This document shows, piece after piece, positions 8,523 to 17,207 of a stretch of 64,000 bases of DNA. This stretch comes from an uncultured Lachnospiraceae bacterium. GTDB taxonomy: Bacteria; Bacillota; Clostridia; Lachnospirales; Lachnospiraceae. The stretch spans positions 124,001 through 188,000 of the forward strand of contig CAJTQI010000008.1 in the NCBI GenBank assembly GCA_910578645.1, written 5' to 3'. A model generated the notes under the pieces. That model had not been told where the DNA came from. It made no database searches and saw only the letters and a program-made list of their open reading frames with translations. The position numbers were made by a program, and so were the translations under genes. Position 1 is the first letter of the stretch. Each line of letters opens with the position of its first letter.

Positions 8523-10418
8523 ATGTGTGGAATATGCGGCTACGTCAGTAAGAGAAATATAACCCTGGAACAGTTAAAGGCAATGAATGATACTATGTAT
8601 CACAGGGGGCCGGATGACAGTGGGGAGGAAATCTACGAAATGAGCGGTGGATGGCAGGTGGGTTTCGGCCAGAGAAGGCTGGCCATCATGGACTTATCGG
8701 CTTTGGGACACCAGCCCATGCATTCGGCGAACCAACAGGTTTCCGTTGTCTTTAACGGAGAAATTTATAACCATCGTGAATTGCGGGAAGAATTGGCGGA
8801 CTATCCCTTCCGGTCGAATTGTGACACGGAAGTCATCATAGCCGCCTATTTAAAATGGGGCATTCGGTGTGTGGAACGTTTTAACGGGATGTTTGCCATT
8901 GCGCTTTACGACAGGGAGACGGAGGAACTCTGGCTTGTACGTGACCGGATTGGAAAGAAACCGCTTTATTACTGGTATGAGGGTGGGAACCTTGTGTTTG
9001 CATCGGAGATGAAACCGATTATGGCTTGTCCGGGATTTGATGGACGGATTGATTCGCGTGTCCTGTCAAGATATCTCTTTCAGCAGTATATCAATGCGCC
9101 GGAGAGTATCTATGAGCATGTCTATAAGACAGAGCCCGGTTCCGTGGTGCTCTTTTTAAAGGGAGAACTTCGTACCTGGAAATACTGGGATGTGAAAAAG
9201 GTCTATCATGAGGCGCAAAAGAGTCTTGTAGAAGACTATGCCCAGGCTAAAAATGAATTGAAAGAACGCCTGAGAAAGTCGGTAAAGGCCAGAATGGTTG
9301 CGGATGTGCCATTGGGTTCTTTCTTAAGCGGCGGTTACGACTCTTCCCTTGTAACGGCCATCGCCCAGGAGTGCTCTGACAGTCCTGTGAAGACTTTTTC
9401 TATCGGTTTCCATGAGGAAAAGTACAATGAGGCCAAGTATGCCAGGGCTGTGGCGGATTATCTTGGGACGGACCATACGGAACTTTATATTGATGAGAAA
9501 GATATGTTTGAGTTGGTGGAGAGCATTCCGGCCTATTATGATGAACCTTTTGCGGACAGTTCCGAGATTGCCACGATGATGGTCTCCAAGCTTGCCAGAG
9601 AGTATGTGACGGTGGCCTTGTCAGGCGATGGCGGGGACGAGTTTTTCTGTGGATACAATATTTATGCCAATGTTGCCCAGGCTCAGCGCCTGGACGGTCT
9701 GGGGGCCATGGTGCATGGCGTATGCAGCCTGCCGGGATTCAAACAGGCGCATATGGAGAATAAACTTCCTTTTCGTGTCCGGGTAATAGCGGGCAACCGT
9801 GAGAGGGAGAGTAAGACCCAGTTTGGAGCGGGTAATTACCTTGTCCGGGCGAAGGCTATGGTAAAACAGAAGGACAGCGGGGATGAATGGCTTCCGGTTC
9901 ATTATCTGACAGAGAGCGAGTACCAGGTGAAGAACTGGCAGATTAGAAGAATGCTGCTTGATATGGATACTTATTTACCAGGGGATATTCTCTGTAAAGT
10001 GGATAGAGCTTCCATGAAATATTCCCTAGAATCCAGATGCCCGATTTTGGATACAGACGTTATGGAATTTTCCTACAGGATTCCCCACAGATTTAAATAT
10101 GCGGGTAAGGACAAGAAGCATATTCTGAAGGACATTGCTTATGACTATATACCCAGGAATTTACTGGACAGGCCAAAGGTGGGATTTGGTGTTCCGCTGG
10201 ACAAATGGCTCCGGGGAGGGCTTCGGGAACAACTGTTAGGATACAGCAGTTATGAATTTTTAAAACGTCAGGATATTTTCGATGCACAGTACGTATCTAA
10301 GATGGTGGAAGAGTATATCCGGACGGGAGACAGGGGGCCGGCTACGGGAGCAAATTATTCAAAACTGACATGGTCCTTCTTCGTCTTCCAACAGTGGTAC
10401 CAGAAATATCACGGATGA
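8523..10418 (+). CDS. asnB: Asparagine synthase (glutamine-hydrolysing)-like amidotransferase
   Basis: A 631-residue two-domain enzyme. MCGICG gives the N-terminal nucleophile Cys2 of the Ntn glutaminase domain, RRLAIMD (51-57) and NGEIYNH (78-84) bind glutamine, and the C-terminal synthetase domain has the ATP PP-loop SGGYDSS (269-275) and the SGDGGDEFF block. AsnB uses glutamine and ATP to amidate aspartate. Inside polysaccharide clusters, homologues are thought to amidate carboxyl groups such as uronic acids. An AGGGTGG site precedes the ATG. A second homologue lies at 12994-14886, and two copies within 5 kb make a housekeeping role unlikely. Family is certain, substrate is not. Confidence 0.93.
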   Translation: MCGICGYVSKRNITLEQLKAMNDTMYHRGPDDSGEEIYEMSGGWQVGFGQRRLAIMDLSALGHQPMHSANQQVSVVFNGEIYNHRELREELADYPFRSNCDTEVIIAAYLKWGIRCVERFNGMFAIALYDRETEELWLVRDRIGKKPLYYWYEGGNLVFASEMKPIMACPGFDGRIDSRVLSRYLFQQYINAPESIYEHVYKTEPGSVVLFLKGELRTWKYWDVKKVYHEAQKSLVEDYAQAKNELKERLRKSVKARMVADVPLGSFLSGGYDSSLVTAIAQECSDSPVKTFSIGFHEEKYNEAKYARAVADYLGTDHTELYIDEKDMFELVESIPAYYDEPFADSSEIATMMVSKLAREYVTVALSGDGGDEFFCGYNIYANVAQAQRLDGLGAMVHGVCSLPGFKQAHMENKLPFRVRVIAGNRERESKTQFGAGNYLVRAKAMVKQKDSGDEWLPVHYLTESEYQVKNWQIRRMLLDMDTYLPGDILCKVDRASMKYSLESRCPILDTDVMEFSYRIPHRFKYAGKDKKHILKDIAYDYIPRNLLDRPKVGFGVPLDKWLRGGLREQLLGYSSYEFLKRQDIFDAQYVSKMVEEYIRTGDRGPATGANYSKLTWSFFVFQQWYQKYHG

Positions 10419-10656
10419 TAAGACGGAGAATATAACCGGCGCAATCTTATATAAGATAAAATAACGCTGTAAAATAAAGTTTTTTGGTGGAAAAAGAAGT
10501 CGGAAAATAGCAACAATTGCGTACGCAATTTAAATGGCGAAAATAAAATCAAATTTAATAAAAATTGTCTTTTTAGAAGAAAATGCAGGAAAAATGAAGC
10601 GAAACTGCAAAATATGGTAGTTTAAAAAAGAATATGAAGGATTTTATTCAAAAGGC
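10419..10656. other. AT-rich intergenic region with two perfect palindromes
   Basis: This 238-base gap, the widest clean gap in the window, is strikingly AT-rich compared with its flanks. It holds a 14-bp palindrome ATCTTATATAAGAT (10444-10457) and a 16-bp palindrome AATTGCGTACGCAATT (10515-10530), both perfect. Neither is followed by a terminator-like T run at the right distance. I could not find a convincing -35/-10 pair, but the next gene, a GT4 at 10657, probably starts a new transcription unit, so a promoter with repressor operators is the likeliest content. Confidence 0.5.
10515..10530. promoter_or_regulatory. 16-bp perfect palindrome, candidate operator
   Basis: AATTGCGTACGCAATT reads identically on both strands and is centred between 10522 and 10523. 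Dyads of this length are typical binding sites of dimeric helix-turn-helix regulators, and none is encoded in the window. It lies 127 bases before the GT4 start at 10657. The regulatory role is inferred from symmetry and location only. Confidence 0.4.
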
Positions 10657-11778
10657 ATGAAAAAAGTCGAAAGAGAAAAACATGTAGCTTTTTATATTGG
10701 CTCCTTACATAAAGGAGGAGCCGAGAGAGTCTTTGTCAATCTTGCAGATTTCTTCCGACAGGAGGGATATAGGGTTACTATAGTCACCCAATATCAGTTT
10801 CCGAAGGAGGAAGAATACGACCTTCCCAAAGGGGTGAAAAGGGTGCTGTCGGAACTGACGGATGAGGAGATAAGTAACAACCGTATTGTTAATTTTTTCC
10901 GACGTGTCCGGAAGCTTCGGAGAGTGTGGAAGACAGAGAAACCCAACCTGGTGTTATCTTGTATTGGTAAGAATAATTTCATGACAGTTGTTACGACAAT
11001 GTTTACGAAAACTAAGGCTGTGGTATCTGTAGTAGGTGAGGCGAAGGAAGAATATCCGGGCAGGCTTATGCGTTTTCTTGCCAATCTTCTTTTTCCTTAT
11101 GCGGCAGGGATTGTCCTGCAGACGGAACGGTCAAAATATTTCTTTTCAAAAAAAATACAGAAACGGGCTGTTATTCTTCCAAACTCTTTGAACCCTGCTT
11201 TTATCAAACCACGGTATGATGGAGTACGGGAGCGGCGGATTGTGGCAGTGGGGCGTCTGGACGCCAATAAGAACCATGAAATGATGATTCGCGCTTTTGC
11301 GGCGTTGAAAGACAAATATGCGGAATACACCCTGACCATATATGGCGAAGGGGAGTTACATGGATATTTGGAAAATCTTGCCGGAGAACTTGGACTTTCG
11401 GAAAGGGTGTTTTTGCCGGGGGTAATTCCTGATGTGGCGGCACGGATTGAGAGGGCGGCGCTCTTTTTGCTTACCTCCTATTCGGAGGGGGTTTCTAATG
11501 CGCTGATTGAAGCGTTGGCCACCGGACTTCCGGTGATTTCCACGGATGTGCCAAGTGGCGGCACGGTGGAGCTGATGAGGGACAAGGAAAACGGGTTGAT
11601 TATTCCTGTGGGAGACCAGCATGCTCTTGAGAATGCCATGGACAGGCTGCTTGGAGAGCCGACTTATGCGGACAGGCTTGGCAGGGAGGCGTCTAAGATT
11701 CAGGAGCGTCTGGCGCCGGAACGGGTGAACCGCCTCTGGAAGAGCCTTTTTGACGGGATTATGGCAGCGCAGAAATAG
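10657..11778 (+). CDS. Glycosyltransferase family 4 (GGAERV type)
   Basis: A 373-residue GT-B enzyme with GGAERV at 20-25, the donor-domain opening VAVGRL around 200, and the E-x7-E motif EGVSNALIE (277-285) followed by a PSGG loop. It would add a sugar to a lipid-linked intermediate on the cytoplasmic face; donor unknown. It is the likely duplicate of the GT4 at 4944. It follows the AT-rich gap, so it probably opens a transcript running through the SGNH protein and second asparagine-synthase-like gene. The ribosome site is weak: AAAAGG lies almost against the ATG. Confidence 0.92.
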   Translation: MKKVEREKHVAFYIGSLHKGGAERVFVNLADFFRQEGYRVTIVTQYQFPKEEEYDLPKGVKRVLSELTDEEISNNRIVNFFRRVRKLRRVWKTEKPNLVLSCIGKNNFMTVVTTMFTKTKAVVSVVGEAKEEYPGRLMRFLANLLFPYAAGIVLQTERSKYFFSKKIQKRAVILPNSLNPAFIKPRYDGVRERRIVAVGRLDANKNHEMMIRAFAALKDKYAEYTLTIYGEGELHGYLENLAGELGLSERVFLPGVIPDVAARIERAALFLLTSYSEGVSNALIEALATGLPVISTDVPSGGTVELMRDKENGLIIPVGDQHALENAMDRLLGEPTYADRLGREASKIQERLAPERVNRLWKSLFDGIMAAQK

Positions 11779-11816
11779 AGCAGAACATGAGTGTAAAATA
11801 AGAAAGGACAGAGTAA

Positions 11817-12908
11817 ATGTGGCAGGGTAAAGCAAAGGCAGTCATACAGGCTGCGGCATTTATCGGTATTTTTATCGTATTGCTTATTGCCGTATCTTAT
11901 ATGGTGAGGACAAATGGGGATGTGAAAGACCGCTTTTCGGGCTTCTATGCGGAGAAGGATGACACGCTTGATATCGTTATGGTCGGTTCCAGTCCGGTAT
12001 TCCCCTATTATGTGGCGCCTAAACTGTGGGGAGAGACCGGTATTGCGATGTATCCTTTATCATCCAATATGCAGCGTCCGGTTGCCATGAAATATTTAGT
12101 ACAGGAAGCCGAGAAGAGCCAGTCTCCGGCATTATATATTTTCGAGATGCGGATGTTTACCATTGAGGATGCAGGTTTAAGCGAAAACATGGCTTATACC
12201 CGGGGCGTGACAGACAATATGAGGTATTCGCCCCTGAGGTGTAAGACGATACAGGCTATGGTGCCTGCGGACAATGAAGAAGGGCGTATCAGTTTTTACC
12301 TGGATATTATGAAGTATCATACGAACTGGAAGATGCTGGCTCTTGCATCCGAGTGGAAAAATATCGCCTACCATAATCCACATCCCCTGAAAGGATATAC
12401 TTTTAAGGATGAGGTGGGGCCACAGCCAATGCCGGACTGCGGCAATGCCGAAGGGGTGAAGGAGATTCCGGCGGAGCAGGAAGCATATTTGAGAGACTTG
12501 TTAGATTTTTTGAAAGAAGGGCAAAGGGACGCGCTGTTTATCGTATCTCCTTACGGAGAATCACTAAAAGAGCAGCAGATGTTTAATTATATGGAAGAGA
12601 TAACTGCCTCCTATGGCTATCCTTTTCTAAATATGAACGATTACTATGAGGAAATTGGCATTATTTTCGAGGAAGATTTTGCAGACTACGGCAGCCATAC
12701 CAATGCGGTGGGGGCAGAGAAGTGTACGGATTTTTTGAAAGAATATTTGCTTACACATTATGACTTCAAGGATAAACGCGGCGATAAGGCATATGCGTCC
12801 TGGGATGAATCATATGCCCTGTGGCAGGAGGAGATTGGCCCGGCGAGGGAGACGATTCAAGACAGGATTGCCAAGGAAGAATATGCCGTGATTGCCGAGA
12901 AAGAATAA
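11817..12908 (+). CDS. Membrane-anchored SGNH-like protein (DltD/AlgX-type)
   Basis: A 363-residue protein with one N-terminal hydrophobic helix (about 10-29) and the rest predicted outside. VGSSP (56-60) fits the GDS/GSS nucleophile block of SGNH proteins, and near the end DYGSHTN supplies the Asp and His of the C-terminal block. Such proteins partner MBOAT enzymes in O-acylation of alginate, teichoic acid or exopolysaccharide. The only MBOAT in the window is at 3316-4890, so this could be its second partner or an independent esterase/transferase. It lies between a GT4 and an asparagine-synthase-like gene. A solute-binding role is excluded by the lack of a lipobox. Confidence 0.7.
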   Translation: MWQGKAKAVIQAAAFIGIFIVLLIAVSYMVRTNGDVKDRFSGFYAEKDDTLDIVMVGSSPVFPYYVAPKLWGETGIAMYPLSSNMQRPVAMKYLVQEAEKSQSPALYIFEMRMFTIEDAGLSENMAYTRGVTDNMRYSPLRCKTIQAMVPADNEEGRISFYLDIMKYHTNWKMLALASEWKNIAYHNPHPLKGYTFKDEVGPQPMPDCGNAEGVKEIPAEQEAYLRDLLDFLKEGQRDALFIVSPYGESLKEQQMFNYMEEITASYGYPFLNMNDYYEEIGIIFEEDFADYGSHTNAVGAEKCTDFLKEYLLTHYDFKDKRGDKAYASWDESYALWQEEIGPARETIQDRIAKEEYAVIAEKE

Positions 12909-12993
12909 ATTTTTCTGTTAGGATTAGATTAAGTAAGCGTAGAAGTTGCGAAAGCTGTGGGAAATGACCCGGACAGAGGAAAGGAAAGTGCGT

Positions 12994-14886
12994 ATGTGCG
13001 GAATCGCCGGATTGTGTAATTGGGGTGACGGTTGGAAAGAGAATATAGAAAAAATGAATGAGAAGATGTATCATAGGGGCCCGGATGCAGGAGGAATATG
13101 GACATCGGACGAGCACTCGGTAGTCCTTGGACACAGAAGACTTTCTATTGTGGATTTGACCCCCGCCGGGGCACAGCCTATGGAATCACATAACGGTCGG
13201 TATGTTATGGCTTTTAACGGGGAGATATATAATTACAGGACAGTCAGAGACAGGCTGCTTAGAGACAATAGGGTGACTGCTTTCAGAGGAACATCCGACA
13301 CGGAAGTTCTTTTGGAAGCAGTCTGTGCATATGGAGTGAAGGAAACGCTTAGGATGATAAAAGGCATGTTTGCCTTTGCTGTGTATGATAAAAAAGAACG
13401 GGCGCTATCATTGGCCCGCGACCGGGTGGGGGAGAAGCCTCTATACTACGGTTTTACGGGAGCAGAGGGATTTGTGTTTGCTTCTGATTTAAACTCTATT
13501 GCCGCTTTAGACGGCTTTGATAATCCGTTAAATACACATGTTTTGAAACAGTATTTCAGATATGGATATATCCCGGCGCCTTATACCATATATGAAAATA
13601 TTTATAAATTGGAACCGGGTAAGATGTTAATTATTAAATCACCATTTAATAATTACAATAGTTATTGTTATTGGTCTATGGAGGAGGCGGCAGTCTATGG
13701 ACAGGAACACCTCTTCCATGGAAATGAGGAAGAGGCAGCGGATGAATTGGAGCGTTTGTTAAAGGAATCCATCCGTGGACAGATGGTGGCGGATGTGCCT
13801 GTAGGAGCGTTTCTGTCGGCGGGGATTGACAGCAGTACGGTGGTATCCCTGATGCAGTCTTTAAGCGGAAAGCGAGTGAAGAGTTTCACCATTGGCATGT
13901 GGGACGAGAAGTTTAATGAGGCCCGCATAGCCCGGGAAATTGCACAGCATCTTGGTACAGAGCATACAGAGTTATATATTACGGAGGAGGATGCCCGCAG
14001 CGTTATTCCGCTTCTTGCGGGAATGTTCGGCGAGCCTTATGCGGATTCTTCCCAGATACCGACTTATCTTGTGAGCAGGATGACCAGGGAGCATGTGACG
14101 GTCTCTTTGAGCGGAGATGGCGGGGATGAGCTGTTTGGCGGCTACAATACGTATACTTCAGTAGAACGGATATGGAACCGCACGAAGAAGATTCCCGGTG
14201 TTGTCAGAAGACCGGCATCCGCGCTTCTTGGCGCAGCTTGCGGCGGCAAGACTGGGGCTATGGACACACGGGCCAGGCTTTTAGGTGCCCGCAGCGTGGA
14301 GGATATGTACCTGCGTTCCGAGATTGGAGAAGGTTTGGAGATTGTAAGGAAAGAGCACAGACTTCCGAATATGGAAGGGTGCAGAACCATTATGGATACC
14401 TACCAGACAGGGCTGTTGAGAGAACCGCAGCATAATTTGATGCTAATGGATTTGTTAATGTACCATCCCGATGATATACTAAACAAGGTAGACAGAACTG
14501 CCATGTCTGTCTCTTTGGAGACGAGAGTGCCGATGTTGGATAAGGATGTGGTGGAGTTTGCCTGGACGCTTCCGCTGTCTTACAAGAAAAAGGACGGCGT
14601 CACAAAGAAGATTCTGAGGGATGTCCTGTACCGTTATGTGCCCCGGGAGCTGATGGAGAGGCCCAAGAAAGGGTTTAGCATTCCGCTTCATAAGTGGTTA
14701 AAAGAACCGAAGCTGCGGCAGTGGGCGGAAGGACTGATTGACAAAACCGTACTGGACAGACAAGGCATATTGGATACAGATGTTGTTTGGAGGATATGGG
14801 ATGATTATATCCGACGGGATATTTGGCGGGTGCAGATATGGTATATCTTAATGTTCCAGGAATGGATGGAATATACCGGGCGTTAA
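12994..14886 (+). CDS. asnB: Asparagine synthase-like amidotransferase, second copy
   Basis: A 630-residue AsnB homologue. I chose the ATG at 12994 because the mature enzyme must begin MCGIAG to expose Cys2, and AGGAAAG lies just upstream; a TTG 48 bases earlier is in frame but would bury the nucleophile. NGEIYNY (75-81) is the glutamine site and SAGIDSS (275-281) the PP-loop, with Ala replacing the usual second Gly, and SGDGGDELF follows. It probably amidates a carboxylate on a glycan precursor. It is clearly diverged from the copy at 8523, so the two may act on different sugars or steps. Confidence 0.92.
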   Translation: MCGIAGLCNWGDGWKENIEKMNEKMYHRGPDAGGIWTSDEHSVVLGHRRLSIVDLTPAGAQPMESHNGRYVMAFNGEIYNYRTVRDRLLRDNRVTAFRGTSDTEVLLEAVCAYGVKETLRMIKGMFAFAVYDKKERALSLARDRVGEKPLYYGFTGAEGFVFASDLNSIAALDGFDNPLNTHVLKQYFRYGYIPAPYTIYENIYKLEPGKMLIIKSPFNNYNSYCYWSMEEAAVYGQEHLFHGNEEEAADELERLLKESIRGQMVADVPVGAFLSAGIDSSTVVSLMQSLSGKRVKSFTIGMWDEKFNEARIAREIAQHLGTEHTELYITEEDARSVIPLLAGMFGEPYADSSQIPTYLVSRMTREHVTVSLSGDGGDELFGGYNTYTSVERIWNRTKKIPGVVRRPASALLGAACGGKTGAMDTRARLLGARSVEDMYLRSEIGEGLEIVRKEHRLPNMEGCRTIMDTYQTGLLREPQHNLMLMDLLMYHPDDILNKVDRTAMSVSLETRVPMLDKDVVEFAWTLPLSYKKKDGVTKKILRDVLYRYVPRELMERPKKGFSIPLHKWLKEPKLRQWAEGLIDKTVLDRQGILDTDVVWRIWDDYIRRDIWRVQIWYILMFQEWMEYTGR

Positions 14887-14936
14887 AATGACAATTTATA
14901 TCAACTGTTATTTTTGAAGAACTGAAGAGGTTTACG

Positions 14937-16034
14937 ATGGAAATATTAGAAAAGTATCATCCTTCCAGAATAGGTTTAGCAGACCAGGCGGACTTGATTT
15001 CAGTTATTGTGGCGGCCTATAATACGCCGGAATATATTGAGAGAGGAATTAATTCCGTCCGTTATCAAACGTATCAGAACCTTGAAATTATTGTTGTGGA
15101 CGATGGCTCCACGGATGATACGGGGGAGCGCTGTGACCGTATTGCAAGTAAGGATGCAAGGGTCAGGGTAATCCACAAGAAGAACGGTGGACTGGCGGCT
15201 TCCCGCAACACAGGCATGGCGGCGGCCAGAGGAAGGTTCATCGCCTTCATAGACGGAGACGACTGGATTGACCCGGATATGTATGAAAGAATGATTGGGG
15301 CGATAAAAGAACAGGGCGCCAATGCGGCTATCTGCCGCTACCGTCAGGTGCACAAGACATATATAGACGACCAATCCGTGGACAGGGCTGTTTTATTTGA
15401 AGGGCAGGAAGCGCTGCAGTATTATGTGCAGGAGACGAAAGAATTTTCTATCCAGAATGCGGCTTGGAATAAATTATATAGAAGGGATGTGCTTGAGGGG
15501 CTGTCGTTTCCCACAGGGGGATGGTATGAGGACATCCTGTTTACCACCTGGGCACTGAGCCGCACCGGACGCTGCATTTACCTTGACACTGCCTATTATA
15601 ACTATATAATAGACAGGGAAGGAAGCTACATGAATGCACGGATTAATGAACATACGCTGGCAGACCAGGTTCCGGCTTATTACGAAAAGACGAAGTTCTT
15701 AAAAGAATTAGGCCGGGAGGACCTTGCGGATATTCATGATTATTTTTTCTTCAAGAGGCTTTTGCTTTTTTATGAAGGGGCATACAGGATGAAGACGGCG
15801 GACGGGAAGCGGTATATGCAGGAGTTTGCCAGGATGATTGAAGACAATAAACAACATTATGAAAGAGTATACGGCTGTGCCATTGCGGTGCCCCGCGATT
15901 ATAGGAAGATGAAACTCTTCTTAAGGTCTCCGTTATTTTATATCTGGCAGGCAAATCTGGATGAACGGGTCGTTATTCCGCTTAAAGTGATGGTGAAGAA
16001 GGTATTGAAAAAGTGGAAAAGTGATGGAAAATAA
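14937..16034 (+). CDS. Glycosyltransferase family 2
   Basis: A 365-residue GT-A enzyme. ISVIVAAYNTPEYI opens the nucleotide-binding fold (21 on), VVDDGSTDDTG (53-63) is the conserved Asp cluster, and DGDD (106-109) is the metal-binding DXD. The C-terminal third is basic and helical, without a clear transmembrane helix, so the protein is probably peripheral. Inverting sugar transfer is expected; donor unknown. The first 20 residues are an extra N-terminal extension before the fold. AGAGG precedes the ATG. It sits between the second asparagine-synthase-like gene and a fucosyltransferase. Confidence 0.92.
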   Translation: MEILEKYHPSRIGLADQADLISVIVAAYNTPEYIERGINSVRYQTYQNLEIIVVDDGSTDDTGERCDRIASKDARVRVIHKKNGGLAASRNTGMAAARGRFIAFIDGDDWIDPDMYERMIGAIKEQGANAAICRYRQVHKTYIDDQSVDRAVLFEGQEALQYYVQETKEFSIQNAAWNKLYRRDVLEGLSFPTGGWYEDILFTTWALSRTGRCIYLDTAYYNYIIDREGSYMNARINEHTLADQVPAYYEKTKFLKELGREDLADIHDYFFFKRLLLFYEGAYRMKTADGKRYMQEFARMIEDNKQHYERVYGCAIAVPRDYRKMKLFLRSPLFYIWQANLDERVVIPLKVMVKKVLKKWKSDGK

Positions 16035-16158
16035 AGAGTGGCCGGTTATAAAAGAGCGGGGGAGCATAGAGGAGCAGACAAATAGTGACAAGATGAAATC
16101 GGATAAAAAGGTGAAGGGCCGTTAGAGAAACAGGAAGAAGGAGAAATCACAGACATAG

Positions 16159-17133
16159 ATGGTTATCATACAGCTTGCGGGCGGACTGGGCAATCAGATG
16201 TTCCAGTATGCCCTGTACCTACAATTGAAAAATCTTGGGAAGACAGTTAAGATAGATGACCGGGCGGGGTTTGTGGAAGATGAGAAGAGAGAGCCGGTAT
16301 TAGAGTTGTTTGAAGCCCCTTACGAGCGGGCAACCAAAGAAGAGCTTGTGCGCATGTTGGATTCTTCGCCTCTTCTATGGCATAAGGTGCGCAGAAAGTT
16401 ATGCGGCAGGAAGAAAAAGTCGTATTTTGAGACGGACAGAATATATCACCCTGAGATTATGGAGTGGGACGACATTTATCTGGAAGGATATTGGCAGACG
16501 GAGAAATATTTTGAGCAGGTTGAAAGGCAGGTGCGGGAAGCTTTCGAGCCCAAACGATTGGCGCGGTATTTGATACAGCATGCGGACAAGGGACAGGCTG
16601 CGCATAATATGGGAGTGTTTCAGGGAAATCCGCCGTCTGGATATGGGGATAATGGCGAAAGTAAATCTGCCGGTGAAGTTTTACAGGAATGGATGGCGAA
16701 GATTTCGGATGTGGAGTCAATTAGCCTGCATGTCCGCAGAGGAGATTACCTTTTGCCCGAGAATCAGGCTTTGTTCGGGGGAATCTGTACGGACGCATAT
16801 TATAAAGAGGCAATGGAGAGGATGCGGCAGGCGTATCCGGGTTGCCGATTTTATCTGTTTACCAACGATAAAGAGTGGGGAAGACGGTGGGCTTTAGAAG
16901 CCCCGGATGTGGAGAATGTGGACATGGGATGTTTTAGTGCTCTTGGCGACTATGCGGAGTTTGTACTGATGAGCATGTGCAGGCATAATATACTGGCGAA
17001 CAGTAGTTTCAGCTGGTGGGCGTCTTATCTGAACAAGAATCCGGATAAAAGAGTGTTGGCGCCGGACAGGTGGCTTAACAAGTGGGATTGCAGTGATATC
17101 TACAGGCCGGATATGACAAAGGTGTCAATTTGA
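16159..17133 (+). CDS. Alpha-1,2-fucosyltransferase-like (GT11)
   Basis: A 324-residue GT11 enzyme. LAGGLGNQMFQYA near the N terminus (about 6-18) and HVRRGDY (191-197) are the GDP-fucose-binding signatures, and NSSFSWWASYLN near the C terminus is the third family block. GT11 proteins move L-fucose from GDP-fucose, mostly in alpha-1,2 linkage; a few use other acceptors. A loop of about 30 residues before HVRRGDY is longer than usual. The ribosome site is distant and the 124-base gap before it is unexplained. A close relative is at 29344 and a distant one at 18995. GDP-fucose synthesis is not encoded here. Confidence 0.9.
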   Translation: MVIIQLAGGLGNQMFQYALYLQLKNLGKTVKIDDRAGFVEDEKREPVLELFEAPYERATKEELVRMLDSSPLLWHKVRRKLCGRKKKSYFETDRIYHPEIMEWDDIYLEGYWQTEKYFEQVERQVREAFEPKRLARYLIQHADKGQAAHNMGVFQGNPPSGYGDNGESKSAGEVLQEWMAKISDVESISLHVRRGDYLLPENQALFGGICTDAYYKEAMERMRQAYPGCRFYLFTNDKEWGRRWALEAPDVENVDMGCFSALGDYAEFVLMSMCRHNILANSSFSWWASYLNKNPDKRVLAPDRWLNKWDCSDIYRPDMTKVSI

Positions 17134-17207
17134 TGGAAGTGGGAGAAATATAGAGTTATAAGTGGGTGCTTTGTAGGTTGCAAAGGACAGATAAGGAAAC
17201 GGGTGTT

